Positions 24,662 to 33,396 of a stretch of DNA of 64,000 bases are shown piece by piece. The DNA comes from Gemmatimonadaceae bacterium (lineage in GTDB: Bacteria > Gemmatimonadota > Gemmatimonadetes > Gemmatimonadales > Gemmatimonadaceae): assembly GCA_020846935.1 (NCBI GenBank), contig JADLCY010000015.1, forward strand, positions 124,001-188,000, in the 5' to 3' direction. Below the pieces are notes generated by a model. The model had not been told where the DNA came from, did not search any database, and saw only the letters and a list, made by a program, of their open reading frames with translations. The translations under genes were made by a program, and so were the position numbers. Each line of letters starts with the position of its first letter. Position 1 is the first letter of the stretch.

Positions 24662-26533
24662 TCAATAGATCGCCGAGACCGCGAACGCGTTGTCGCGTAA
24701 GCCCGCGCCGCCGTCGCGGCATTCCACCCGCGCCTCCACCGTGGCCGGGATCGGCCGCGTCAGCGTCACGACGCGGCATCCCACCGAAGCCGCGGAGGGG
24801 TTCCGCACCCCGGTGACGATCACCGCGGGAAAGCGCGTCGTGGCAAGCCCCGGAGGCGCCACGCGCACGCGATAGACGCCGGCTGAGAGCCGCGACACGG
24901 TCGGTGCGGTCGCCGAAGGCGACGCGGTGACGACACCGGACTCCGACACCATCGCGTCGGCACGAGGCATGGCCGCGCGACCGTTGAGCAGGACAAACAA
25001 TCCGTTGCGGCTCCTCGCGCGCCCGCTGTTCACGTTCGTGCAGTCCTGCTCCACGCCCCGTGTGGTGCCTGCACCGATCACCTGTAGTACGCCGCACGTC
25101 AGGCCAGGACTGAGCGACAGCGCATGCCAGACGTCGTTGCCCGCAGGCACCGGCGACATCTGCAGCCGGTACACATCCCCGGCCAGCCGCGTGCCTGTGG
25201 CGGTGCCTGCCCCCGGCACGAACGTGTTGGTCGTGGTGCCACCCACCGAATCGACCACCTCGGTGAACGCCCACGGGATCGTCGAATAGTTGCTGCCGAA
25301 CACGGCAACCAGGAACGGCCGGGTCAGCGGACCACCCCCTGCCCCCGTGCACGACACGTCGACGAAGTACACATCGCCGAAGGTCTGGTTGAACGGACCC
25401 GAGCCACGCGACGATGTGCCGCACTGCCCCACGCTCACGCCCATCGGCCGCACCAGCGGCAGGATGGGCTCTCCGGGCGCATCGAGTCGCAGGCCGGGGA
25501 AGATGATGCGCCACGTACCACCCTGACGCCGCTGCACCACGACCTGACCGCCCGACGAGTTGAACGCATGGTCGGTGGTGTCAAAGGCCTGCGGGGCGAG
25601 CGAAGACGCGGAGTCGTTGACGTAGGCGTACGCAAACCGCGGACGCCGCGCGACCACGGTCAGCGCCAATCCGGCCGTCTGCCCGTCGAGGCTGGCCGCA
25701 ACACTCACGGTGCCGGTGCTGAGCAGTTCCACGCTCGCCACGTTGTTCGCCGACGTGACGACACCGGCGATCGCGGGGTTCGAGACGGTGAATGTCACCG
25801 GCCGATTCACCGGCGCGCCGGACGCATCCATGGGCCGCGCCTCGACCAGGAGCGTCGTGCCCGCATCGACCGTCCGCGGTCCAGGCGACAGCGTCAGCGT
25901 CGCCGCCAGCGGACCGGTGACCGTCAGCGTCGCCGTCGCCGCCTTGCCGCCCGCACTTGCGGTGATCGTGGCCGAACCCGATTTCACTCCGGTCACGAGC
26001 CCTGCGCCAGAGACCGTCGCCACGGTGGCGTCCGACGTCGCCCACGTCACCGAACCCGTGGCCGCGTTCCCAAGCGAGTCCCGCAGCGTGGTGTTCAGCT
26101 GCAACGTCGCACGCTCAGCGACCGTCGGGTTGGCGGGCGTGATGGCGATGCTGAACACCGGACCGGCAACGACCGTGATCGCCGCATCACCACTGCGACC
26201 TCCCGCGCTCGCGGTCACCGTCGCCGTCCCCGTGGCGAGGCCGGCCACGCGCCCCGTCGAGGACACCGATGCCACGTTCGGCGCCGACGACGTCCACGTG
26301 ACAGGCAGCGTGCCGCAGTTCTGCTGCGTCACGCCCGCAGTGAGGTCCACCGTCCGCCCAGACTGGATGTTGGCGCTCGCGGGCGCGACGCTGACCGACT
26401 GGACCACACACGCCGGTGGTGGTGTCGTTCCCCCGTCACCGCCTCCACCACACGCAACCAACAGCGTCAGCGAGCCCAACAGCGCGGCCCGGCATGACCA
26501 GGAACCCAACCGGCCTGTATCGGTCGACAGCAC
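24662..26533 (-). CDS. lipoprotein with bacterial Ig-like (BIG2) domains
   Basis: A 623-residue surface or periplasmic lipoprotein. The start is the GTG at 26533, preceded by a strong AGGAGG at seven bases. Lipobox LVAC is followed by a flexible GGGGDGG tether. Three or four BIG2-type Ig-like repeats follow (about 45-125, 128-205, 210-300), each with the SSAPNVASVSSTGRVAGLATGTATVTA pattern in its first copy. The C-terminal 300 residues are unlike known domains but contain Cys pairs (GQCGTSS, DVSCTG) and strand-rich sequence. BIG2 proteins often mediate adhesion or act as spacers. The protein is probably displayed at the cell surface. It is not part of an obvious operon; the Oar-like gene upstream ends with its own terminator. 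Confidence 0.8.
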   Translation of the reverse strand: MLSTDTGRLGSWSCRAALLGSLTLLVACGGGGDGGTTPPPACVVQSVSVAPASANIQSGRTVDLTAGVTQQNCGTLPVTWTSSAPNVASVSSTGRVAGLATGTATVTASAGGRSGDAAITVVAGPVFSIAITPANPTVAERATLQLNTTLRDSLGNAATGSVTWATSDATVATVSGAGLVTGVKSGSATITASAGGKAATATLTVTGPLAATLTLSPGPRTVDAGTTLLVEARPMDASGAPVNRPVTFTVSNPAIAGVVTSANNVASVELLSTGTVSVAASLDGQTAGLALTVVARRPRFAYAYVNDSASSLAPQAFDTTDHAFNSSGGQVVVQRRQGGTWRIIFPGLRLDAPGEPILPLVRPMGVSVGQCGTSSRGSGPFNQTFGDVYFVDVSCTGAGGGPLTRPFLVAVFGSNYSTIPWAFTEVVDSVGGTTTNTFVPGAGTATGTRLAGDVYRLQMSPVPAGNDVWHALSLSPGLTCGVLQVIGAGTTRGVEQDCTNVNSGRARSRNGLFVLLNGRAAMPRADAMVSESGVVTASPSATAPTVSRLSAGVYRVRVAPPGLATTRFPAVIVTGVRNPSAASVGCRVVTLTRPIPATVEARVECRDGGAGLRDNAFAVSAIY

Positions 26534-26730
26534 GTTCCTTCCTCCTCTGAGCAGCTGAACAGCACATCAGCGAACGGCAACCTGCGGACCACGGCACGCT
26601 GGCGCTGTGATCCATCTCCCGTTTGCCGCCCACGTTGCCGGGACAAGCGCGATGACCTCCCCGCCGTTGAGGAGCGAGCGCCGACGATCGCGCCGAAATC
26701 GACCGCTCCCGAGACGCCGTAAACAAGAAC

Positions 26731-26752
26731 GCCCCGGCCAACTGGCCGGGGC
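26731..26752 (-). terminator. intrinsic terminator of the Oar-like receptor gene
   Basis: A perfect 10-base stem (GCCCCGGCCA/TGGCCGGGGC) with a tiny loop lies 21 bases downstream of the minus-strand stop at 26773. It is followed on that strand by the T-rich GTTCTTGTTTA. Confidence 0.75.
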
Positions 26753-26772
26753 GCTCCGTGACCCGAGGCAGC

Positions 26773-29700
26773 CTAGAAGGCGAGACGGAACGAGATCTGA
26801 GTCCGCCAGAAGTTGCCGACGAAGTTGCCGTTGATGTATTCGCCACCGGCCGGCGGCGAGAACTGGACGACCGGCACCGCGGTGGCCGCGTTGGTCGTCG
26901 AGTACCCGACGTGGCGCAGGAGCGGGATGTTGCTGTTGCCGGAGAGCGGGGACACACGTGTGACGCCCCACTTGTCGTTGAGCAGGTTGCCGAAGTTGAA
27001 GATGTCGACCTGTGCCGAGATACGCTGGCCGGCGATTTCGGGCAACGACTGACGGATGGAGACGTTCACCTCGTTGGTGAACGGCAGGCGGCAGACGTTG
27101 CGCGTCAGGATGGCGCCCCGCTTCCCCTTGAGGCACTCTGAGCCGTCGATGAAGGCGTCGAGCTGCGCGGCCTGGTTTGCCGCCGAGCTGATGATCTGGT
27201 TCGGCACGCCGTTCACGGTCCCCGTGATGTCGCGGAACTGGATCTGCGCAGGGTCGCTCGACCGCGTGGGAACGTAGATCAGGTCGTTCGAGGACGAGCC
27301 GTCGCCGTTGAGGTCGCCCGAGGTGCTGCCGCTGCTCGCGTAGATGTAGTCGTGGGGCGAGCCGGAGGCGCCCTGGTAGTTCACCGTGAAGTCGGTGGTG
27401 AGCCGCTGCTTGAGCCACCGGAGGGTGTACGTACCCGCGGCCATGACCTTGTGCGGCTGGTCAAACAGGCTGACGCCGGTGAACGCATCCTCCTGCCGTC
27501 CGGAGAGCGTGCGCCCGAACTGCCAGTTGGAGATCGCCGTGCTGGAGGAGAAGCTCTGTACGTCGCGGGCACGCGAGTAGGTGTACGCAACCTGCGCTTC
27601 CCAGTTGTTCGAGTATCGCTTGCGGAGCTGCGCGGTGAGGTTGTAGGCGTAGTCCTTGTTCTGGTTCTGGAGGTCGATCGCGGTGGAGAATCGGCCCGTG
27701 CCACCATTGGCGACGACCGCCGCCGGCGGCGTGAGCGTGATGCGACCGTTGCCCGTGTTCACCGCGCTCGCGTACAGTACGCGACCACCCTGCCCGGTCT
27801 GCGCGAGCGGCGCCGTGACGTTCTTGCTCACGAAGAACAGCTGGTTGACGTTCTTGGAGAACAGGCCTTCGAAGGTCGCTACGAGGTCGCCGGGGAGCTG
27901 GCGATCGAAGCCGAGCGATGCGCGCAGCGGCTGTGGGAACTTGAGGCCGTCCGCCAGGAAGTTCACGTCGCCGATCGGCTTGCTCGGCGTCGCGCTGCGG
28001 CACGAGTTGACCTGGCTCGCATCCTTGTTGAACGCCGGCGCGGTGAGCGTGCTGCCGCTGGTGTTGCAGTTGAGGAAGGTGATGAAGTTGCCCGAGTTCA
28101 CATAGGCGTTCTCGAGCCACACATACGGTGGCGTGCCGACGAAGAGGCCCACACCACCACGCAGCTGGTTCTTCTGGTCACCGGTGAGATCCCAGTTGAA
28201 GCCCAGTCGCGGCGAGAACTGCACCGTGGTGCCCGGCACGTTGTCGGTGCGGCGCCCATACGCGCTGTCGATCGCCGCGTTGTACGCGACGTCCGTCATG
28301 TACGTCGTGATGTCGAAGCGCAAGCCGGCCGTGATGGCGAGACGCGGATTCACCTGGAAGAAGTCCTGCGCGTAGAACGCGTTCTGCAGGGCATCGAAGT
28401 AGACGTTGCCGCCCTCGGACAGGATGAGCGCCTTGCGGAACGAGTTCGCGTTGCCGGCGTCGAGCGAGTCGAGGTTGGCAAAGCTCCACACGCCGTAGGA
28501 CGACTGCGTGAACAGGTTGCGGAGCTTCACATATTCGTTGCGCGTGCCGACGGTGATGGTGTGCCGACCCATGGGGCGGAACGTGAAGTTCTCGGTCAGC
28601 TCCCACGTTTCGGTGTCGAGCTCGTTGCCCTGCGAGAACTGGTCCGCGCCCGCGAGGATGCTGGCGTTGCCGTTGGGCCCGACCACCGTGTTGACGCGGA
28701 TCTGCGGGAAGCTCGAGACCGGCGTGCGGCGGTTGTACCAGTTGTTGTAACTCAGGAACAGCTCGTTCGACGAACCGTTCGCAAAGTTCGAGTACAGCTG
28801 GAGCACCGGCGCGTTCTTGATGTTCTTGAAGTTGTGGAAGTTGCTCGAGTACACCGCGGCCGTCGACCCACGATTGTTCTGCTGGCGCAGACGCTCGGCG
28901 TTCGAGTAGTTGTAGCGGAACACGAGGCGGTGCGCGTCGTTGATGCGATAGTCCAGGCGTCCGAACAGGTTGCTCAGCGGATTCGGGATGTTCACCGCTC
29001 CCGCGCTCCCGAGGCTCGTCTCACCCAGCCGCGTCATGATGGACTCGAACCGCGTGCGGTCGGCGTCCGAAATGGCAAAGCGCGGAATCTGCGCCGATGG
29101 CTGGCCGGCGTAGGGGCCGGTGACCGGGCTGTTTTCCTTCTGGAACTCGGGCGTGATGAAGAAGTGCAGCTTGTCCTTGATGATCGGACCGCCGAGCGAG
29201 AAGCCGTACTGCGTGCGATCGAACGGCGTGGCGCGAAGCACCGATGTATCGGCGCCGAACTTCTCGTTGCGATAGAAGTAGAACGCCGAGCCGTGCAGCT
29301 GGTTCGTGCCGCTCTTGGTGACGGCGTTCAGCAGGAGGCCACCAAAGTTGCCCTGCCGCACGTCGAACGGCGCCAGCAGCACCTGGAACTCCTTCACTGC
29401 CTCGAGTGACACCGACTTCGCATTCACCTCGGCGCCCGGTTGACCGGTCGAGCCAAGGCCGAACACGTCGCGCTCCGACGCGCCGTCGATCTGCACGTTG
29501 TTCATGCGGTTCGACATGCCGCCACCGGAGAAGCCCGGGCCCGACGCCGAAACCTGCGGCGTGAGCCTGATGAAGTCGACCAGGTTGCGCGTCAGTGTGG
29601 GGGCGCGCTGCAACGTGGTGTCCGAGATGATGGTGCGCACGCCCGTGTTGGTCGGCGTGAACGTCTCGGTGCCGGTGATCGCCGTGATCGTCACGCCTGC

Positions 29701-30066
29701 CACCTGCGTCACCTGCTGCGTCAGCGTGAAATCCGCGCGGAGGGTCTGGCTGAGCGCGACGTATTGCCCGCTCTTGGTCGCGGGAGCGAACCCGATTCGG
29801 CGGGCCAGAATCTCGTACGGCCCGCCCACTTCGAGTCCCTGCACGAAGTAGCGGCCGTCGGCGCGCGTCTGACCGCCGGTCACGTACCCGGTCGTGGTGT
29901 TGGTGATGCGGATCTGGACGTCGCTGAGCGGGTTACCGAGGCTGTCGGTGACCACGCCACCGACGGCGCCCGTCGTGACGCCCTGGGCAGCGGCCGTGGT
30001 CCAACTCGCGCTCGCGGCGACCAGGAGCATCGCGGCGATCGCCTTGCATTGACGGAACTTGGTCAT
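26773..30066 (-). CDS. Oar-like TonB-dependent receptor with carboxypeptidase-regulatory domain
   Basis: A 1097-residue outer-membrane protein. Signal peptide cleavage is AAA|Q near residue 27. It is followed by a CarboxypepD_reg-like Ig domain (about 33-115: GAVGGVVTDSLGNPLSDVQI), a plug domain (about 130-250: VDFIRLTPQVS, NNVQIDGASERD) and a 22-strand barrel ending in an aromatic residue (ISFRLAF). This is the Oar/OmpA-like TonB receptor class abundant in Gemmatimonadota. The ligand is unknown; no transport or enzyme gene is adjacent. A terminator-like hairpin sits in its 5' leader (30100-30119), and a real terminator follows the gene. Confidence 0.9.
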   Translation of the reverse strand: MTKFRQCKAIAAMLLVAASASWTTAAAQGVTTGAVGGVVTDSLGNPLSDVQIRITNTTTGYVTGGQTRADGRYFVQGLEVGGPYEILARRIGFAPATKSGQYVALSQTLRADFTLTQQVTQVAGVTITAITGTETFTPTNTGVRTIISDTTLQRAPTLTRNLVDFIRLTPQVSASGPGFSGGGMSNRMNNVQIDGASERDVFGLGSTGQPGAEVNAKSVSLEAVKEFQVLLAPFDVRQGNFGGLLLNAVTKSGTNQLHGSAFYFYRNEKFGADTSVLRATPFDRTQYGFSLGGPIIKDKLHFFITPEFQKENSPVTGPYAGQPSAQIPRFAISDADRTRFESIMTRLGETSLGSAGAVNIPNPLSNLFGRLDYRINDAHRLVFRYNYSNAERLRQQNNRGSTAAVYSSNFHNFKNIKNAPVLQLYSNFANGSSNELFLSYNNWYNRRTPVSSFPQIRVNTVVGPNGNASILAGADQFSQGNELDTETWELTENFTFRPMGRHTITVGTRNEYVKLRNLFTQSSYGVWSFANLDSLDAGNANSFRKALILSEGGNVYFDALQNAFYAQDFFQVNPRLAITAGLRFDITTYMTDVAYNAAIDSAYGRRTDNVPGTTVQFSPRLGFNWDLTGDQKNQLRGGVGLFVGTPPYVWLENAYVNSGNFITFLNCNTSGSTLTAPAFNKDASQVNSCRSATPSKPIGDVNFLADGLKFPQPLRASLGFDRQLPGDLVATFEGLFSKNVNQLFFVSKNVTAPLAQTGQGGRVLYASAVNTGNGRITLTPPAAVVANGGTGRFSTAIDLQNQNKDYAYNLTAQLRKRYSNNWEAQVAYTYSRARDVQSFSSSTAISNWQFGRTLSGRQEDAFTGVSLFDQPHKVMAAGTYTLRWLKQRLTTDFTVNYQGASGSPHDYIYASSGSTSGDLNGDGSSSNDLIYVPTRSSDPAQIQFRDITGTVNGVPNQIISSAANQAAQLDAFIDGSECLKGKRGAILTRNVCRLPFTNEVNVSIRQSLPEIAGQRISAQVDIFNFGNLLNDKWGVTRVSPLSGNSNIPLLRHVGYSTTNAATAVPVVQFSPPAGGEYINGNFVGNFWRTQISFRLAF

Positions 30067-30099
30067 GTGAGGGGATCCTGAGGAGCGGAAAACATCAGG

Positions 30100-30119
30100 C
30101 CGGCCCCTCGTGGGGCCGG
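30100..30119 (-). promoter_or_regulatory. hairpin plus T-run in leader of the Oar-like gene
   Basis: A perfect 8-base stem (CCGGCCCC/GGGGCCGG) with a 4-base loop is followed on the minus strand, after seven bases, by TTTT, ending about 20 bases before the receptor ATG at 30066. It could be the terminator of the upstream permease gene (157 bases after its stop) or an attenuator for the receptor. Confidence 0.45.
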
Positions 30120-30276
30120 GATCGTGATGGTGCCAGTCGCCGTGACGGGATGGCCGGAAGTGTCACGGAGATCACAGGCGAGGGAAACCTACAGCGTTTC
30201 CAGAGAGTGCACAGGTCCGGAAGTATCCGGTTGGTCACGGCACTCCGTCAGCCCGTCCGCCTGTCGGTTCGTCGCG

Positions 30277-31626
30277 TCAACTCGACCGCGGTCGGTCTAC
30301 GAACAGGTGATAGACCGGGATCCCGAGCAGCAGGACCACGAAGATGCCGAGCGTCCAGTAGCGCGTCCCGGGATCGAGTAACCCGTTCGCCAGCAAGTAG
30401 ATGACCGACAGGAGGAAGATCGCCGGCACCCACGGGTACCCGGGGGTCCGGAACGACGGCGTGTACCCCGGACGCGCCCGAAGCTTGTACACGGCCGCGA
30501 CGCCCCCGGCGTAAAACGGCAGCATCGCGAACACGAACGCGTCGGCGAGCTTCTCGAATTCGATGAACAGCACGAACGTCATGCCGAGGAGTGCGACGAA
30601 CGCGATCGCGGCATACGGCGTCTGGTACTTCGGGTGCACCTTCGCGATCGCACGCGGCAACATGCCGTCTTCCGCCGCGGCAAACAGGATTCGCGGACTC
30701 GTAAGGAGGACGGCGTTGAGCGTGCCGAACGTCGAGGCCATCACGGTGATCGCCACGAACGACACGCCGGCCTGCCCCATCAGCTTCTGCGCCACGTCGG
30801 CCGCCACGAGGCGCGACTCGCGCATCTCATTGATCGGGAGCACAGCCAGGTAGGCCACGTTGGCGAGCACGAATACGGCGATGATCGCCAGCGTCCCGTA
30901 GATCAGCGCGCGCGGCATGTTGCGCTGCGGATCCTTGACCTCGCCGGCGATATACGAGAGGTCCATCCAGCCGTCGTACGCCCACAACAGGGAGACGAGT
31001 GCGGCGCCGTACGCCGTCACCGGCACGACTTCCTGCGGCATGGCCGGCGTGAAATTTCCGCCGGTCTGCGACAGTCCGAGCGTCAGGGCCAGGATGATCA
31101 GGAGGGCGAGGCCGCCGGTCTTGGCGATGGTTGTCACGTTCACGACCGCCGCGCCCATCTTGACGCCCCGGATATTGAACGCGGCCGTGAGCACAATCGC
31201 CACGGCCGCGGTATATCGCGCCCAGCTGTCGTACGGCGCCACGGTCGGGTCGTACCCGAAGACGCGCCAGAAGTACTGCGCGAAGGTGATGGAGATCGCG
31301 CCTAACGCGGCGCCGCGCACCACGGTGAGCTGCGCCCATCCGAACAGGAACGCGGGCAACCGCCCCCATCCGACCTTGAGGAAAGCATAGATCCCCCCGG
31401 TCTTTGGCACTTCGCTGGCCACCTCGGCCAGCGTCAGCGCTCCACACAGTGAGATCAGTCCGCCGATCACCCACAGGCTGAGCAGCGGAAAGGGGCCAGG
31501 CACCCGGTCGGCGATGCCGGCCGGCGAACGGAAGATCCCGGAGCCGATGGCGGAACCGACGACGACCGCCACGGCGCTCCAGAGGCCGAGGCGTCGCGGG
31601 AGGCTGTCTGGCGAAGGTGAGGTCAT
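30277..31626 (-). CDS. APC-family amino acid permease
   Basis: A 449-residue transporter of the amino acid-polyamine-organocation family with about 12 helices. The first carries the diagnostic GSAIGSGIFRSP substrate-binding loop. Also visible are the SLCGALTLAEVASEVPKTGGIYAFL region and WAYDGWMDLSYIAGEVKDPQRNMPRAL. It resembles LAT-type (b0,+/y+L) exchangers more than basic-residue antiporters. The substrate cannot be told from sequence. The ATG at 31626 is preferred over a TTG three codons upstream; neither has a clear ribosome-binding site. A second, related permease lies at 33397-34737. Confidence 0.9.
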   Translation of the reverse strand: MTSPSPDSLPRRLGLWSAVAVVVGSAIGSGIFRSPAGIADRVPGPFPLLSLWVIGGLISLCGALTLAEVASEVPKTGGIYAFLKVGWGRLPAFLFGWAQLTVVRGAALGAISITFAQYFWRVFGYDPTVAPYDSWARYTAAVAIVLTAAFNIRGVKMGAAVVNVTTIAKTGGLALLIILALTLGLSQTGGNFTPAMPQEVVPVTAYGAALVSLLWAYDGWMDLSYIAGEVKDPQRNMPRALIYGTLAIIAVFVLANVAYLAVLPINEMRESRLVAADVAQKLMGQAGVSFVAITVMASTFGTLNAVLLTSPRILFAAAEDGMLPRAIAKVHPKYQTPYAAIAFVALLGMTFVLFIEFEKLADAFVFAMLPFYAGGVAAVYKLRARPGYTPSFRTPGYPWVPAIFLLSVIYLLANGLLDPGTRYWTLGIFVVLLLGIPVYHLFVDRPRSS

Positions 31627-31723
31627 GGCGGCCAATGGTAGCCTGACGCGGCCGATCTGTCAGGTGCGGTCGGTTGAATACCCTGGTCGCAACGGCGAGC
31701 TTTCCCGGGTGCGGCGCTGCCGT

Positions 31724-32044
31724 GTGCGCCTGCCCTACCTGACGCTCGTGCTCTCGTCGACGCTCACCATTCCGCTCTTTGCCATCGCCGCCGTGATCGC
31801 GGTGGTCGGGCAGATCTTCATCCTCCGCGACGCACTGGCGGGCCGAACGCCGGCCGCATCGAACACGCCGGCCGGTCGGGCACGCGAGATCATCTGGATC
31901 GCGCTCCCGGCGCTCACCCTGGCGCTGCTCCTCGTCGCAACCTGGCGCGCGATTCCACCTCGCGCCCCCGTTTTCACGCCGACCTCGAACCCCGGCATTC
32001 CCGCGACCCCACCGGCCGCTCGAATGCCCACCGCGGGCGCCTGA
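31724..32044 (+). CDS. small two-helix membrane protein, COX2 transmembrane-domain-like
   Basis: About 106 residues from a GTG at 31724 (start uncertain; a GTG at 31709 is an alternative). Two membrane helices are present. The second, in REIIWIALPALTLALLLVATW, closely matches the second helix of cytochrome c oxidase subunit II (consensus EIIWTxIPAxIL). The copper-binding cupredoxin domain that should follow is missing: the protein ends in a Pro-rich tail of 30 residues. cyoE begins two bases downstream, supporting a heme-copper oxidase link. It may be a truncated or accessory subunit. It could also be a coincidental helix match, so the call is tentative. Confidence 0.55.
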   Translation: MRLPYLTLVLSSTLTIPLFAIAAVIAVVGQIFILRDALAGRTPAASNTPAGRAREIIWIALPALTLALLLVATWRAIPPRAPVFTPTSNPGIPATPPAARMPTAGA

Positions 32045-32046
32045 CG

Positions 32047-32937
32047 ATGGCCCAACCCATCGCCGGACCCGACGCCGAACCCGGCGTGCTCCGCGACTTC
32101 ATCGCGCTCACGAAGCCGCGCATCATCTCGCTGCTGCTGCTGACGACCATCGGACCGATGTTCGTCGCCGGCACGCCGAGCGCGCTCGATGTGCTGCTCG
32201 TTGCCCTCGGCGGCTACCTGATGGCTGGCGGAGCGAACGCGGTGAACATGTACGTCGACCGCGATATCGATGATCGCATGTCGCGCACGCGCCTTCGCCC
32301 GATCCCCAGCGGTCGCATGGGACCACGCGCCGTGCTCGCGTTTGGCATCGCGCTGGCCACCGGCGCCACGTGGCTCCTCGGGCGATTCATCAACCCGCTG
32401 ACCGCCGCCCTCGCGCTCGGCGGGTTCTACTTCTACGTGGTCATCTACACGCGCTGGCTCAAGCGGACCACGCCGCAGAACATCGTGATCGGCGGCGCGG
32501 CCGGCGCGTTCCCGCCCCTCGTCGGATGGGCCGCGGTCACCGGTCGCATCGACCTCACGGCGATCTACCTGTTCCTCATCGTGTTCTTCTGGACCCCGCC
32601 GCACTTCTGGGCGCTGGCGCTGCTCAAGCAGAAGGATTACGGACGGGCCGGCGTGCCGATGGCGCCACTCGTGTGGGGCGAACGCGAGACCATGGACCAG
32701 ATGTTGTGGTACACGCTGATCCTGCTCGCGCTGACGGTCCTTCCGGTTACCTACGGCGCCTTTGGCCTCATGTATCTGGCCGCGGCGCTCGTGCTCGGCG
32801 GCATCCTGCTCGTCGGTGTGCTGCGCATGCGCAACACGCCAAACTGGACGCAGCGAGCGTGGTGGGTGTACAAGTATTCGCTGTTGTACCTCGCGCTGCT
32901 CTTTGTCGCGATGGTTGTCGATGGTGCGCTGACCTGA
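32047..32937 (+). CDS. cyoE: protoheme IX farnesyltransferase (heme O synthase)
   Basis: A 296-residue UbiA-family prenyltransferase that adds farnesyl to heme B to give heme O for terminal oxidases. Both Asp-rich motifs are visible: NMYVDRDIDDRMSRTRLRPIPSGR (about 76-99) and the second conserved loop LKRTTPQNIVIGGAAGAFPPLVGW. FFWTPPHFWALALLKQKDYGRAGVPM is the CyoE/CtaB signature. About nine helices, normal length. It follows the COX2-TM-like gene by two bases and precedes a small unknown gene by one base, so the three form an operon. No other oxidase subunits are in the window. Confidence 0.96.
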   Translation: MAQPIAGPDAEPGVLRDFIALTKPRIISLLLLTTIGPMFVAGTPSALDVLLVALGGYLMAGGANAVNMYVDRDIDDRMSRTRLRPIPSGRMGPRAVLAFGIALATGATWLLGRFINPLTAALALGGFYFYVVIYTRWLKRTTPQNIVIGGAAGAFPPLVGWAAVTGRIDLTAIYLFLIVFFWTPPHFWALALLKQKDYGRAGVPMAPLVWGERETMDQMLWYTLILLALTVLPVTYGAFGLMYLAAALVLGGILLVGVLRMRNTPNWTQRAWWVYKYSLLYLALLFVAMVVDGALT

Positions 32938-32938
32938 C

Positions 32939-33202
32939 GTGAGCACGCCCTTCGCCGAAGACGAGTTCCTCACCCTGCGTGTCGGTGGCGATGCCGCCAC
33001 GCCGGAGCGCCTGCTGCTCATCGGCCGACCGCGCGACGGGCGGGTCCGCATCCGGGAATGGACGTCCAACACGCTCAACACGGCGGGAGCAGACCACGAC
33101 CTGCCGGCCGCCGAGTTGCTCGCCGGGATCGAACAGGCCTACGCGTCGCGCCGACCGGTGAGCGAAGAGATGTACCGCATCCGGAGCTGGCTCGGCGCCT
33201 GA
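32939..33202 (+). CDS. small protein of unknown function downstream of cyoE
   Basis: An 87-residue soluble protein from a GTG one base after the cyoE stop. There is no signal peptide or membrane segment. The sequence alternates strand-like (EFLTLRVGG, ERLLLIGRP, RVRIREW) and helix-like (AAELLAGIEQAYASRR) parts, suggesting a small alpha/beta fold. I do not recognise a family. The tight spacing supports that it is real and co-translated with heme O synthase. Confidence 0.65.
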   Translation: MSTPFAEDEFLTLRVGGDAATPERLLLIGRPRDGRVRIREWTSNTLNTAGADHDLPAAELLAGIEQAYASRRPVSEEMYRIRSWLGA

Positions 33203-33396
33203 CCGCCCGCACGCGAACGCGCGGACATTTCCGCCGCGGTCTGGCGGCACTGCGTTCGCGACGCGCACCGGGGCGCATGCGAAATGGTCCTGGCTGCGAT
33301 CCCGGACCGGACAGCGCGAGGTGGCGAGAGGTGGGTGAGTTGACGATGAACCGCGTTACTCTCGCCCCTGTTGCGGCGGCGACGGCGGCGAACCCT

